DNA from: an uncultured Eggerthellaceae bacterium
Lineage (GTDB): Bacteria > Actinomycetota > Coriobacteriia > Coriobacteriales > Eggerthellaceae
NCBI GenBank assembly: GCA_910588205.1
Contig: CAJUQK010000010.1
Location: 1-64,000 of the forward strand
Direction of reading: 5' to 3'
DNA length: 64,000 nucleotides
Below are positions 7,685 through 17,308 of the stretch, piece by piece. The first letter of the stretch is position 1; each line of letters starts with the position of its first letter. Under the pieces are notes generated by a model, which made no database searches, was not told the DNA's origin, and saw nothing but the letters and a program-made list of their open reading frames with translations. The translations under genes were made by a program, and so were the position numbers.

Positions 7685-8468
7685 CGACGCTCCTTTCTCT
7701 TTCCACCTGACACGGTGAGCCAGATGATACCTTACCTGGACAGAAGAGCGCATAGAGGAGGTGCTCTACATTGCCCTTATGACCGGTTATGGGTGATTCG
7801 CAGGTGCCCTCTACAACGAAGCCCTCTTCCTGGAGAGCCTGGCGCACCTCCCCCACTACCCGCTCTCGCACATGAGGGTCGCGCACTATCCCCTGTTCCG
7901 TCTCATCATGGGCGCTCTCGAACTGAGGCTTCACCAGAGCCAGCAGAATCGTACCCGGCGCTGCCAAGGTTGCCAGAACGGGAGCCAGAGAAGCCAAGCC
8001 GATGAAGCTCACATCTATGACGATGATGTCGAAGGGAGCACCTAGTTTCGATGGGTCAGCCGTGCGGATGTTCGTGCGTTCGAAGACGGTCACCCGCGGA
8101 TCCGTGCGCACCTCCCAGGCCAGCTGACCATAGTTCACGTCCACGCACGCCACAGAAGCCGCTCCCGCTTGAAGCAGACAATGGGTGAAGCCGCCCGTGG
8201 AAGAGCCTATATCGATGCAGCGCTTTCCCGGCACATCAACACAGAAGGCCTCCAGCGCCCCCTGGAGCTTATCCCCGCCTCGAGACACGAAGCGCTTGCG
8301 CCCCTTGACGAAGATGCTCGCTTCGGGCAGGACCATGATAGCTGGGCTTGTGGCATAGACATCATCCACGCGCACTTCGCGAGCATAGATCGCCCGGGCT
8401 GCCTCGTCAGGGGAGGCGAAGAACCCTCGTTCAACAAGCAGCCCATCGAGCCTTTGCTTCTTCTTCAT
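7662..8468 (-). CDS. tlyA: TlyA-family rRNA 2'-O-methyltransferase / hemolysin-like protein
   Basis: The 268-residue protein has an N-terminal S4 RNA-binding domain (RLDGLLVERGFF) and a C-terminal FtsJ-like Rossmann methyltransferase with DIGSSTGGFT as the SAM-binding loop. The K-D-K-E catalytic set of this family is complete: Lys in VSRGGDKLQGAL, Asp in IVIDVSFIG, Lys in ALVKPQFES and Glu near the end in GNVEHLLY. In relatives it methylates 16S and 23S rRNA riboses. The start at 8468 matches the family; the frame is open to 8516 without a better ribosome site. It follows asd by 31 bases and its last codons overlap the symporter gene. Confidence 0.9.
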   Translation of the reverse strand: MKKKQRLDGLLVERGFFASPDEAARAIYAREVRVDDVYATSPAIMVLPEASIFVKGRKRFVSRGGDKLQGALEAFCVDVPGKRCIDIGSSTGGFTHCLLQAGAASVACVDVNYGQLAWEVRTDPRVTVFERTNIRTADPSKLGAPFDIIVIDVSFIGLASLAPVLATLAAPGTILLALVKPQFESAHDETEQGIVRDPHVRERVVGEVRQALQEEGFVVEGTCESPITGHKGNVEHLLYALFCPGKVSSGSPCQVERERSVDGSHCHQ

Positions 8469-8499
8469 GATCCGGATAGGGTCAAAGGAAGCATTCCCT

Positions 8500-9549
8500 C
8501 TATTCAGAGGGAACAAGAAGCAAAGCTATTTGGACTGCATTCAATGCCGCGCCCTTGCGGATCTGGTCCGCCACGTCCCAGAAGGCGATACCGTGCTCAA
8601 CGCTTGCATCTTGGCGAATGCGCCCCACATAGACCGGTGTAGTATGAGCCAGGAGCCCGGGCATGGGATAGAGATTCTCAGCGGGGTCATCCATGACCAC
8701 CACTCCCGGCGCTCCCTCCAGGGCAGCGCGGGCTTCCTCAACGCTCACCGGTCCTTCGAATTCCACATTGATGGACTCACCATGACAGCGAAGCACTGGC
8801 ACGCGCACGCAAGTTGCCGCTACTTCCAGGCTATCTCGATGCATGATCTTCTTCGTCTCCGCGATCATCTTCCACTCTTCCTTGGTGGAACCATCATCCA
8901 AGAAGACATCTATATGGGGGATGCAGTTGAAGGCTATCCGGTGCTGGAAGGCATTCACCGTGAGGTCTTCTTCTGACGTACCCTCGAGAAAGTCCTTCGT
9001 CTGATCGTAGAGCTCATCCATGGCCGCAGCCCCGGCACCAGAGGCCGCCTGATAGGTGGATACCACCACACGCTTGATAGGACTGACCTCGTCTAGCGGT
9101 TTCAAGGCTACCACCATCTGAATGGTGGAGCAGTTCGGGTTCGCGATGACCCCCGGGTTCCAAGCCACATCCTCGGGGTTCACCTCGGGCACCACCAGGG
9201 GCACATCCTCATCCATGCGGAAGGCACTAGAGTTGTCTATCATCACAGCGCCCGCCTCTACCACAGCTTCGCGGAGAGCCTTTGAGACGCTGGCTCCGGC
9301 CGAGAACAGCGCGATATCCACCCCCTGAAAGGATTCAGGGGTCATCTCCTGGACCACCAGGTTGCCTGCGGGCACCTGACCACAACCCTCAAAGGGCAGC
9401 TCTTTGCCTGCCGAACGTGCGCTTGCCAAGGCGCGCACCTCTGAAGCGGGGAAATCAAGCTGATGAAGCACGTTCAAGAATTCGCGGCCTACCGCCCCCG
9501 TTGCTCCGGCAACGGCAACGACGGGATTCGCGGGGATGGGCTTGGTCAT
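8500..9549 (-). CDS. asd: aspartate-semialdehyde dehydrogenase
   Basis: This NADP-dependent enzyme reduces aspartyl phosphate to aspartate semialdehyde, the branch point to lysine, threonine and methionine. The 349-residue protein has the nucleotide-binding AGATGAVGREFL at its N terminus, the catalytic cysteine in NPNCSTIQMV, and the dimerisation domain with a CVRVPVLRCHGES strand. It begins two bases after the stop of lysC, so the two steps are translated from one message. Confidence 0.95.
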   Translation of the reverse strand: MTKPIPANPVVAVAGATGAVGREFLNVLHQLDFPASEVRALASARSAGKELPFEGCGQVPAGNLVVQEMTPESFQGVDIALFSAGASVSKALREAVVEAGAVMIDNSSAFRMDEDVPLVVPEVNPEDVAWNPGVIANPNCSTIQMVVALKPLDEVSPIKRVVVSTYQAASGAGAAAMDELYDQTKDFLEGTSEEDLTVNAFQHRIAFNCIPHIDVFLDDGSTKEEWKMIAETKKIMHRDSLEVAATCVRVPVLRCHGESINVEFEGPVSVEEARAALEGAPGVVVMDDPAENLYPMPGLLAHTTPVYVGRIRQDASVEHGIAFWDVADQIRKGAALNAVQIALLLVPSE

Positions 9550-9551
9550 GG

Positions 9552-10829
9552 CTATCTGCCTTTCTGCATCTTAGCGGCTATCTCTTCGGCGGAGAGCTGA
9601 GTCTCTTCGAAGACGCTCTCGGAATCCAACTCGAAGGCGGTATGGAGCACCTGTACGGCCCGCTTGCCATCGGCGGCCCGGATGACCATGGAGAGACGAA
9701 TGGGAGAGGTGGAAATGGCCATGATGTTGATGTCGTTGTCGCTCATGGTCTGGAACGCCCGAGCAGCCACGCCGGGAGATGTCTTCATGCCCGTGCCCAC
9801 CAGGCTCACCTTCGCCACGTCCTCATCCACATCCCAACCGTCTGCCCCTATCTCCTCTATCATCTGGCCGATGGTCTCCACGGCTCGAGGCAGATCCGCC
9901 TCCGGACAGGTGAAGGAGATATCGGTGGCACCGTCGAGGGAGGTGTTCTGGATGATCATATCCATGTTCACCATGGCCTCAGAGAGAGCGCCGAACACCT
10001 TGGCGGCCACGCCCGTGGTGTCAGGGACGTGACGGATGGTCACCTTCATCTCAGAAGTGTCATAGGCGATGCCGGTGATGACAGCTTGTTCCATAAGGCT
10101 CTCCTCTTTGACGAGCGTGCCCGGCGCATCCGAGAACGCTGACCGAGCATGGATGGTAACTCCCCATTTCTTCGCGAATTCAACAGCGCGCATCTGGAGC
10201 ACTCCGGACCCAGCACTGGAGAGCTCTAGCATATCGTCGTAGGATATGCTCTTGAGTTTGCGGGCCCGCGGAGCGATGCGCGGATCGGTAGTGTAGACGC
10301 CATCGACATCAGAATAGATCTCGCAGATATCAGCGCCGATACCCCAAGCCACTGCAACTGCCGTGGTGTCTGAGCCCCCACGGCCGAGAGTGGTCATATC
10401 CCCATTGGCATCAATGCCCTGGAAGCCTGCCACTACGGGGATATAGCCCGCATCAAGGGCTCGTTCGATGCGCTCGTTATGCACCTTCACGATCTTCGCC
10501 TTGTTGTGGGTGCCATTGGTCTGGATGCCCGCCTGACGGCCTGTATAGCTGATGGCCTTGTAGCCCTTCGCCTCCAAAGCCAAGGCCAGAAGCGTCATGG
10601 AGACCTGCTCCCCTGTGGAGAGCAGGCGATCCAGCTCCCGAGCAGGAGGGTCATCGTTCACAGCAGCGGCAAGCGCCATCAGCTCATCGGTGGTCTTGCC
10701 CATGGCAGAGACCACAGCCACCACCCTATCTCCCCTCTCCCGGATCTTGATGAGGCGGTCAGCTACTCCCCGTATCCTCTCGGGGGAGCCAACGGAGGTC
10801 CCTCCGAATTTCGCAACTATCAATGCCAT
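9552..10829 (-). CDS. lysC: aspartokinase
   Basis: Aspartokinase phosphorylates aspartate and commits it to the lysine/threonine/methionine pathway. The 425-residue protein starts VAKFGGTSVG, has TLGRGGSDTTAVAVA in the kinase domain and ends with two ACT domains (from about residue 265), which usually bind lysine or threonine as feedback inhibitors. I chose the ATG at 10829 on family length; the frame is open to 11165, but that stretch overlaps the divergent gene and has no family match. It heads the lysC-asd-tlyA-symporter run. An internal alternative start giving a free beta subunit, as known in some actinomycetes, cannot be judged here. Confidence 0.95.
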   Translation of the reverse strand: MALIVAKFGGTSVGSPERIRGVADRLIKIRERGDRVVAVVSAMGKTTDELMALAAAVNDDPPARELDRLLSTGEQVSMTLLALALEAKGYKAISYTGRQAGIQTNGTHNKAKIVKVHNERIERALDAGYIPVVAGFQGIDANGDMTTLGRGGSDTTAVAVAWGIGADICEIYSDVDGVYTTDPRIAPRARKLKSISYDDMLELSSAGSGVLQMRAVEFAKKWGVTIHARSAFSDAPGTLVKEESLMEQAVITGIAYDTSEMKVTIRHVPDTTGVAAKVFGALSEAMVNMDMIIQNTSLDGATDISFTCPEADLPRAVETIGQMIEEIGADGWDVDEDVAKVSLVGTGMKTSPGVAARAFQTMSDNDINIMAISTSPIRLSMVIRAADGKRAVQVLHTAFELDSESVFEETQLSAEEIAAKMQKGR

Positions 10830-10937
10830 GGGCGGATGTTCGCATTCCTTAGACGTTCTGGTTCCGATATGTACACACAAATCGAACATCATACAGGTTA
10901 AACGTCCTCGCAACCCGATGATGGGAGGCAAACAGCC

Positions 10938-10943
10938 TATAAT
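10938..10943 (+). promoter_or_regulatory. -10 box for the phospholipase C-like gene
   Basis: TATAAT lies 37 bases before the ATG at 10980, with a GCGAGGAG ribosome site between. No clear -35 was seen. Confidence 0.4.
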
Positions 10944-10979
10944 TCGGGAAACGAGCGCGGAAGCGAGGAGTCCCCTATC

Positions 10980-11927
10980 ATGCCAGCGGTCATCACTCAT
11001 TATCTCTTCGGCAAGGATGTCTACCAACAGACCAACCCAGACCCCTTCGATGGACCTGATGCGTTCTCGGCTTTCATGCTGGGTTGCCAGGGCCCTGATA
11101 TCCTCTTCTATAGCGCTTTGAGCCCCAAGCAGCTCTCTGCCGCCACCATCGGATCCGATATGCACAAAGCCGACCCCATAGGGCTCCTACACTCCCTCCA
11201 AGACGCGGCGAACATGCTGCCCGAGGATATCCGCGAGATCGGAAAGGCCTATGTGCAAGGGTTCTTCTGTCATTACCTCTTGGACAGCACCCTGCATCCT
11301 TTCATCTATGCTCAACAAAATGCGCTCACCAGTGCGGGAGTAGATGGCTTAGATGAGCGAGACAACCATGAAGTGCACGCCGAGATAGAATCCGAATTAG
11401 ATGTCTTAGCCCTGAGCATGAAGGAAGGTATCACCATCACGAGCCTCGACCCGCTCCTACCCCTGTCCGCCTCTGATCACTGCGTGCAGGTGATATCGCT
11501 TATGTGCAAGTACGTGGCGAAGAGCGCTCTGGGCAAGGACATTCGCCACGACGCCTTCGAATCTGGTGTCAATAACTACCGGGTCATCCTCTTCGGACTA
11601 CGCTCTCCCAAGGGCATCAAGCGGAAGATGATGGGGCTGGTGGAGCGGCGGTTCCGCCGTCACTCCTTCGCCCAGGCCATGAGCCACAAGAATCAACTGA
11701 TCACAGGATCCATCTTCGACAACCGTGCCCACGAACCCTGGACAGACCGCCAAACAGGCGAAGTGCGCACGGAGGGCTTCTGGGACCTTTATGACCAGGC
11801 TTTGCGTACGGCTCTCACGGAATTCCCCCATATCCTGAGCGCCTCCGAAGATGACCTGCTAAGGCTCACGGGAGGGCTTGACTTCAACGGCGCCCCCACC
11901 CGCCCGTTGATCCTATCGGTTTCCTGA
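10980..11927 (+). CDS. zinc-dependent phospholipase C-like protein
   Basis: The 315-residue protein matches the zinc phospholipase C / S1-P1 nuclease-like helical fold seen in many anaerobes: MPAVITHYLFGKDV with the first metal histidine, GCQGPDILFY, and GFFCHYLLDSTLHPFIY with the His-x3-Asp-x3-His pattern of the metal site. No signal peptide is present, so it is predicted to be cytoplasmic, unlike the secreted toxins. The substrate is unknown. It is a single plus-strand gene facing lysC across a 150-base spacer and converges on yebC. Confidence 0.8.
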   Translation: MPAVITHYLFGKDVYQQTNPDPFDGPDAFSAFMLGCQGPDILFYSALSPKQLSAATIGSDMHKADPIGLLHSLQDAANMLPEDIREIGKAYVQGFFCHYLLDSTLHPFIYAQQNALTSAGVDGLDERDNHEVHAEIESELDVLALSMKEGITITSLDPLLPLSASDHCVQVISLMCKYVAKSALGKDIRHDAFESGVNNYRVILFGLRSPKGIKRKMMGLVERRFRRHSFAQAMSHKNQLITGSIFDNRAHEPWTDRQTGEVRTEGFWDLYDQALRTALTEFPHILSASEDDLLRLTGGLDFNGAPTRPLILSVS

Positions 11928-11971
11928 CGCACCTTTTCGAAAGCGGCAGACATCAAGGCCGGATATGCGAA

Positions 11972-11995
11972 ACTGGCCCGCATTTGCGGGCCAGT
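11972..11995. terminator. bidirectional hairpin between converging genes
   Basis: ACTGGCCCGCA (11972-11982) and TGCGGGCCAGT (11985-11995) form an 11-bp perfect stem over a TT loop. It sits between the stops of the phospholipase-like gene and yebC. No T tract follows on either strand. Confidence 0.5.
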
Positions 11996-12013
11996 CCGAG
12001 AAAGCGAAGGTTA

Positions 12014-12044
12014 GGGGGATCCTGCGCTCAGGCGCATCCGCCCC
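12014..12044. repeat. degenerate REP-like hairpin at the yebC 3' end
   Basis: An imperfect hairpin with GGGGGAT and CTGCGC paired to GCGCATCC and GCCCC, ending in the CCCCTAC typical of the other units. It lies 10 bases past the yebC stop and may end that transcript. Confidence 0.5.
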
Positions 12045-12053
12045 TACAGAGAG

Positions 12054-12854
12054 CTAGTCTTCCAGCTGCTCAGCTATCTCATCGGTTATATCTGCCGTGT
12101 GGTAGACAGCCTGAAGGTCTTCCAGCTCCTCCAGACGGTCTATCAGGCGCATGACCTTCTTGGCATCTGAAACGGTGACCTCAGAAGGCGTGGTGGGCAC
12201 CATGATGAGCTCAGCGCCCTTCGTTTCCACCCCTTGCTCATGAAGGGCTTCCTTCACCGCCGCCAACTCTGTGGGGCCAGTGTAGACGATCCATTCCTCT
12301 TCGGCATCTTCGTAGTCATCGCCGCCTGCCTCAGCCACAGCCATCATGAACTCGTCTTCATCAGCCGCTGCGCCGTTGGGGCCGGTGGGATTCTTCTTGT
12401 CGCCCGTTTCCACCTCTTTGGGGACCATGATCTGGCCCTTTTTCTCGAACTGGAAGGCAACGGAACCGGAGGTGCCCAGGCTTCCCCCGGCATGAGAGAA
12501 GGCGCTGCGCACGTCTGCCGCCGTACGGTTGCGGTTGTCTGTTAGCGCTTCGCAATAGACGGCCACACCAGCCGGGCCGTAACCCTCGTAGATGACCGTC
12601 TCATAATTAGCGGCGTCTTTGCCCGAACCGAAGGCCTTGTCGATGGCCGTCTTGATCTTATCCTTGGGCAGCGAATAGCCTTTAGCCTTCTCGATGGCGG
12701 CTGCCAGCGAAGCATTGTTGTCAGGGTTCGGATCTCCCCCCTCCTTCGCCGCTACGGTGATGTTGCGCGAGAGCTTGGAGAAGAGTGCGGACCTCTTCGC
12801 ATCCTGAGCTGCCTTACGATGCTTGGTAGTGGCCCACTTTGAATGTCCTGACAT
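12054..12854 (-). CDS. yebC: YebC/PmpR-family protein
   Basis: The 266-residue protein begins with the family hallmark SGHSKWATTKHRKAAQDAKR and continues with ERAKGYSLPKDKI-like and YEGYGPAGVAVYCEALTDNRNRT-like blocks. Relatives act as transcriptional regulators or, as shown more recently for some, help ribosomes through proline stretches. It is about 20 residues longer than usual because of a Gly/Asn/Ala/Glu-rich insert near residues 150-170 in the third domain. AAAGG stands 8 bases before the ATG. It lies 91 bases after pyk on the same strand. Confidence 0.93.
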   Translation of the reverse strand: MSGHSKWATTKHRKAAQDAKRSALFSKLSRNITVAAKEGGDPNPDNNASLAAAIEKAKGYSLPKDKIKTAIDKAFGSGKDAANYETVIYEGYGPAGVAVYCEALTDNRNRTAADVRSAFSHAGGSLGTSGSVAFQFEKKGQIMVPKEVETGDKKNPTGPNGAAADEDEFMMAVAEAGGDDYEDAEEEWIVYTGPTELAAVKEALHEQGVETKGAELIMVPTTPSEVTVSDAKKVMRLIDRLEELEDLQAVYHTADITDEIAEQLED

Positions 12855-12944
12855 AGAAGATACCTTTCAGATGCACGTTACTGCCGCCGGAGATGTTACC
12901 ACAGACCGGCAGGCTTCGCCCGTGCGCCTGGACACGAGAGGGAT

Positions 12945-14483
12945 TCAGCTCATCGGCGAGGAGGACCTATCGAAGAATGCGTAGGTCATGAGCGCATCCC
13001 CCGTGCCATCATCGACCGCCTGGACCATCTCCTGGGGATGGATCTGCACCACGTACATGACGTTAGCCGGAGCGAACCGCTCCACCGACCCGTCAGGAAA
13101 GCGCTGCACCGGAGAGGTGAACCGGTCTCCGCAGGTGAACACCGCGATATCCCCCTCTTCAACATGACCCGCCTCATAGACCACATCCCGGGCGTTCTCT
13201 ATCACGCTCTTCATGTTGCCCTGGACATCCCCCAACATGGGCGTGACGCCCCAGAACAGCTGCATGGAGCGCATGACCCGGGAGCTGGGAGACACGGCAT
13301 AGATGGGGATCTTCGGCCGGAGGGAGGAGATGAGCCGGGCAGAGCGCCCTGTCATGGTGGGACAGACGATGCACCGAGCATCCACATCCAGCGCCGTTTG
13401 GACCGCAGCGATGCCCACAGCATGGGAGACGCTCTTGAGGCCACGGGAGTGATGGGGCTGAAAGCCGTCGTCGAAGATGTTCTTCTCCGTCACTTCGGCT
13501 ATCTTCGCCATGACCGAAACCGCCTCTATCGGGTATTGGCCCGCCGCCGTTTCACCTGAGAGCATCACGCAATCGGCGCCATCGTAGATAGCATTGGCCA
13601 CATCCGTTGCCTCCGCACGAGTGGGACGCGGGTTGGCCGTCATGGATTCCAGCATCTGCGTGGCGATGATGACCGGTTTGTGCTCTGCATTGCACTTGCG
13701 GATGATGCGTTTCTGCAAATGGGGCACCTCGTATTCCGGCACCTCCACCCCTAGGTCACCCCGGGCCACCATGACCGCATCAGCAGCCTTGATGATCTCA
13801 GCCACATTCGCCACTGCATCAGCATTCTCTATCTTGGCGATGATGCCGATGTTCTCGTCCGTCAACGATTGGATATAGGAGCGCACCTGACGTACGGCCT
13901 CAGCTGTCTTCACGAAAGAAAGGGCGACGAAATCCACCCCCTGTTCAAGACCGAAGGCGATATCAGCCTTATCCTGTTCGGTGATAGCAGGGAACGGGAT
14001 GCTGACGCCCGGGACATTCAAGGACTTGCGGGATTTGAGCGTACCAGGGTTCAGCACTTCGCAATGGACTTCTTCCCCATTGCAGGCCTTCACCTTCAGC
14101 TCTATCAGACCGTCATCTAAGAGGATGCGGTCCCCTGGATGGACCTGAGCAGCTAGGTTTGCATAGGTCTGGGGTATGGCATCGCCGCTCGCGCTTTCCA
14201 CTGGCGAGAGCGTCACCTTCTCCCACCGTGCGAGGAAACGGGGTTCCGGGAGCATGCCGATGCGGATCTCCGGTCCTTTCGTATCCAGCATGATGGCTGT
14301 AGGCGTACCGCATTCACTGCGGATGCGCTTGATGCGCTCGATACGTCCGGCCTGCTCCTCATGAGTGCCATGGGAAAAGTTGAGCCGGGCCACATCCATG
14401 CCGGAGATGATCAACGACCGGAGCAGGTCATCGTCATCCACCGAAGGTCCCATGGTGCAGATGATGCGCGTCCGCTTGCTCAT
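12945..14483 (-). CDS. pyk: pyruvate kinase
   Basis: Pyruvate kinase makes ATP and pyruvate from phosphoenolpyruvate. The 512-residue protein has all main blocks: RTRIICTMGPS, MLDTKGPEIRIG, the catalytic loop IIAKIENADAV, MVARGDLGVEVP and the ATQMLESM helix, then the C-terminal allosteric domain. An extra stretch at the end (QIHPQEMVQAVDDG onward, about 30 residues) goes beyond the common length of about 475. AAGGAG precedes the ATG. Potassium and metal residues appear normal. Confidence 0.95.
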   Translation of the reverse strand: MSKRTRIICTMGPSVDDDDLLRSLIISGMDVARLNFSHGTHEEQAGRIERIKRIRSECGTPTAIMLDTKGPEIRIGMLPEPRFLARWEKVTLSPVESASGDAIPQTYANLAAQVHPGDRILLDDGLIELKVKACNGEEVHCEVLNPGTLKSRKSLNVPGVSIPFPAITEQDKADIAFGLEQGVDFVALSFVKTAEAVRQVRSYIQSLTDENIGIIAKIENADAVANVAEIIKAADAVMVARGDLGVEVPEYEVPHLQKRIIRKCNAEHKPVIIATQMLESMTANPRPTRAEATDVANAIYDGADCVMLSGETAAGQYPIEAVSVMAKIAEVTEKNIFDDGFQPHHSRGLKSVSHAVGIAAVQTALDVDARCIVCPTMTGRSARLISSLRPKIPIYAVSPSSRVMRSMQLFWGVTPMLGDVQGNMKSVIENARDVVYEAGHVEEGDIAVFTCGDRFTSPVQRFPDGSVERFAPANVMYVVQIHPQEMVQAVDDGTGDALMTYAFFDRSSSPMS

Positions 14484-14582
14484 ATCTTCTCCTTACCCGC
14501 AACCGCCAATGAGCCTGATGGTAGCGAAGGGAGGTGCACAGGTGCGCGGCGCAGCGATACGGAAACCGAACGGATACGTGAA

Positions 14583-15080
14583 TCAAGAATCCTCGCGCAA
14601 CCACAGACCGGTCTTGCCGCCGTCTTTCCGGAGCAAGCGGATATCGCAGATCCCCATGCCTCGATCCACCGCCTTGCACATGTCGTAGATGGTGAGACAG
14701 GCTATGGAGGCAGCAGTGAGAGCCTCCATCTCGATGCCGGTCTTGCCGGTCACGCCACAGGTGGCCATCACATGGATGCCCACGCGACCGTCTTCGCGCT
14801 GGCCAGGAGCGATAGGCTCCAGCTCCACCTTCGCCTTGGTGATGTTGAGCGGATGGCACATCGGGATCAGGTCAGAGGTGCGCTTCGCTCCCATGACCCC
14901 CGCCACGCGGGCACAGGCCAGCACATCGCCCTTCTTCGCCTCTCCCGAGGTGATGAGATCCAATGTCTCCTGATGCATGAAGATGAACCCTTCGGCCACG
15001 GCAATGCGCTCTGTATCCGCCTTTTGGGAAACATCCACCATCCGGACATCCCCATTGCTGTCTATGTGCGTGAGTTCCAT
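14583..15080 (-). CDS. moaC: cyclic pyranopterin monophosphate synthase
   Basis: MoaC completes the first step of molybdenum cofactor synthesis, turning the MoaA product into cPMP. The 165-residue protein has MVDVSQKADTERIA at its start, IPMCHPLNITKAKVEL, and the active-site block TGKTGIEMEALTAAS. AAAGGAT precedes the ATG by 5 bases. It follows moaA by 42 bases and is surely co-transcribed with it. Confidence 0.95.
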   Translation of the reverse strand: MELTHIDSNGDVRMVDVSQKADTERIAVAEGFIFMHQETLDLITSGEAKKGDVLACARVAGVMGAKRTSDLIPMCHPLNITKAKVELEPIAPGQREDGRVGIHVMATCGVTGKTGIEMEALTAASIACLTIYDMCKAVDRGMGICDIRLLRKDGGKTGLWLREDS

Positions 15081-15122
15081 GAGATCCTTTCGAACGGTCT
15101 GGATAGCATGCTTCTGAACAGA

Positions 15123-16121
15123 TCAGCCTCCTATGGCTGACATATTACGCTCAGTTCCCACTTTGTCGTGGTGCTCGTCGGGCTTCGCACCCAGCGCCTC
15201 CAACAACACCTGGGACACCTCTTCGTCCGTACCACCCCGAAGCGCAGCGCGAACATCATATTCCGTATCCGAGAACAGGCAGGGACGAATCTTGCCGTCC
15301 GCCGTCAAGCGCAAGCGGTTGCATTCGCCGCAGAAATGGCGAGAGAGCGGCGAGATAAAGCCTACCGTACCTTGAGCGTCCGGGAAGGCCATGTATTTCG
15401 CAGGGCCCCACCCCAAGGGGTTCTTATCAGCGGGCATCAAAGGCTCCATACCTGCAGCCACCGCATCGGCATTAATACGATCGAGCAGCTCCTTGCTGGA
15501 GATGACATCCTCCTTGCCCCACCCCGCCAAGCCGTCCGCAGCCTCTTGACCGATGGGCATGTATTCTATGAACCGTACATGGAGGGGCCGCGGAATGGAG
15601 AGCTTCGCGAAGCCTAGAAAGTCCTGATCGAGCCGCCGCACCGTGACGGCGTTCACCTTCACCGGGCTGAAGCCCACCTCCAAAGCAGCGTCGATGCCCG
15701 CCAGGGTGTCCTCAAGCTTCCCCACCCGTGTGATCTCTTGGAACTGCTGAGGGTCCAGTGTATCCAAGGAGATGTTCACGCGGTTGAGACCCGCACGCTT
15801 CAGATCATCCGCCATCTTCGGCAGGAGCACACCGTTGGTGGTCATGGAGACGTTCTCGATTCCTTCCATCTTAGTGATGGAGGCCACCAGGTCCTCCACC
15901 CCCTTGCGCACGAGCGGCTCACCTCCCGTGAGGCGCACGCTCTTGATGCCATGGGCCGCCGCAATGGCCACCAGGCGCTCGATCTCTTCTAGGGAGAGGA
16001 TCTCATCATGACTCATGGGACACACGCCCTCTTCGGGCATGCAGTAGATGCAGCGAAAATTGCATCTGTCAGTAAGCGAGATGCGCAGATAATCTATGAC
16101 GCGCCCGTGGGAATCCTTCAC
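15123..16121 (-). CDS. moaA: GTP 3',8-cyclase MoaA
   Basis: MoaA is the radical-SAM enzyme that rearranges GTP in the first step of molybdenum cofactor synthesis. The 332-residue protein has the N-terminal cluster CNFRCIYCMP, the SAM-binding RLTGGEPLVR, and the C-terminal substrate cluster CGECNRLRLTADGKIRPC. It ends in Ser-Ala-Ile-Gly-Gly: the free double glycine is needed for activity in this family. The start is a GTG at 16121 with GAAAGG upstream. A -10 box lies 40 bases above. Next to modABC it forms a molybdenum block. Confidence 0.95.
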   Translation of the reverse strand: MKDSHGRVIDYLRISLTDRCNFRCIYCMPEEGVCPMSHDEILSLEEIERLVAIAAAHGIKSVRLTGGEPLVRKGVEDLVASITKMEGIENVSMTTNGVLLPKMADDLKRAGLNRVNISLDTLDPQQFQEITRVGKLEDTLAGIDAALEVGFSPVKVNAVTVRRLDQDFLGFAKLSIPRPLHVRFIEYMPIGQEAADGLAGWGKEDVISSKELLDRINADAVAAGMEPLMPADKNPLGWGPAKYMAFPDAQGTVGFISPLSRHFCGECNRLRLTADGKIRPCLFSDTEYDVRAALRGGTDEEVSQVLLEALGAKPDEHHDKVGTERNMSAIGG

Positions 16122-16160
16122 AAGACACCTTTCGAAGCGATGTATCTGTTTTCACGTGAG

Positions 16161-16166
16161 ATTATA
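16161..16166 (-). promoter_or_regulatory. -10 box for moaA-moaC
   Basis: On the minus strand TATAAT stands 39 bases before the moaA GTG, in the 74-base spacer after modC, so moaAC can be transcribed apart from modABC. Confidence 0.45.
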
Positions 16167-16195
16167 TACAACTGCGGAGAATCAAGCAGGGGCTT

Positions 16196-17308
16196 CTACG
16201 CAGAGACGATATAGATGCGCTCCTGAGGCAAGCGGATCCAGAGCTCATCTCCTACCTGGGGCAACTCTCCTTCCGGCACCGCCAACTTATCCACTCGCCA
16301 GAAGAGATGCTGATGCAGGAAGCGCATCTCATCATCCTCGCGGGTGACCGTTGCCATATCCTCTTCCGAGCGATCCAAGAAAGCCAGGAGCGCCGAGCGA
16401 TCAAAGCGAGAATCGCTCACCCGGTCCACGCGCATCCGATAGCAGTTCTCCCCCACTCCATCCACCTGCTCCACATAGCGCGCCCGCACGCCCAGATACC
16501 CCTCTTCGAAGGGCACCAGGTCTGCGGTATGCACCGCCACGCCCCAGCGCGGTATCCACACCTCACGGTCTGCCGTCCGTAGGAAGGGAACGGAATTCTT
16601 GCATCCGGAGAGCTTGAGCGCCGCCTCGGACTTGGGAGCGTTGACCAGCTCATCCCCAGTATCCAACTCGCAGATGCGGCCCGCTTCAACGACCGCGATG
16701 CGGTCGCAGAAGCGCAGCGCTTCATCTATGTCGTGGCTCACGTAGAGGACGGTGCCTTTGAAAGCAGCGAAAAGGTCTACCAGGTTTTGCTCCAGCACGC
16801 CCTTCAAGTGGGAATCTAGCGCGCTGAAGGGCTCATCCAGCATGAGGATATCCGGTTTTGCCGCCAACATACGGGCGAGCGCCACCCGCTGCTGCTGACC
16901 ACCAGAGAGCTGAGCCGGATAGCGCTTCTGGAAGCCACCCAGGCTGAAGCGGGTCAGCTCCCGCTCCACGATGACTGCCGCTTCCTCCCGGGGCACGTCC
17001 CTTCCGATGCCCGCCGCTACGTTCTGCTCAATGGTCAAGTTCGGAAAGAGCATGTAGTTCTGAAACAGTAGCGCCGTCTTGCGTTCCTGAGGGGAGAGGT
17101 CTATGCCAGCAGCAGAATCGTAGAAGACGCGGTCGTTCACGCGGATATACCCCTCGTCGGGCTTCTCGATCCCCGCGATACAACGCAGCGTGAGGGATTT
17201 TCCGCAGCCGGAAGCCCCTAGGAAGCCCAAGGTCTCCGTGGTGGCCTTGATATCTACATCTAGGCAGAATTCCCCCAGATCCTTATGTATGCGCGCTTCC
17301 AGAGACAT
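16196..17308 (-). CDS. modC: molybdate ABC transporter ATP-binding protein
   Basis: The 370-residue ATPase powers molybdate import. Walker A is GASGCGKS, the signature LSGGQQQRVALARML, and Walker B ILMLDEPFSALD. The C-terminal 130 residues form a TOBE-type regulatory domain with the pattern EEGYLGVRARYVE, typical of ModC/PotA importers. The ATG follows the modB stop directly. The neighbours modB and modA, and moaA/moaC downstream, support molybdate (or tungstate) as the cargo. Confidence 0.9.
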   Translation of the reverse strand: MSLEARIHKDLGEFCLDVDIKATTETLGFLGASGCGKSLTLRCIAGIEKPDEGYIRVNDRVFYDSAAGIDLSPQERKTALLFQNYMLFPNLTIEQNVAAGIGRDVPREEAAVIVERELTRFSLGGFQKRYPAQLSGGQQQRVALARMLAAKPDILMLDEPFSALDSHLKGVLEQNLVDLFAAFKGTVLYVSHDIDEALRFCDRIAVVEAGRICELDTGDELVNAPKSEAALKLSGCKNSVPFLRTADREVWIPRWGVAVHTADLVPFEEGYLGVRARYVEQVDGVGENCYRMRVDRVSDSRFDRSALLAFLDRSEEDMATVTREDDEMRFLHQHLFWRVDKLAVPEGELPQVGDELWIRLPQERIYIVSA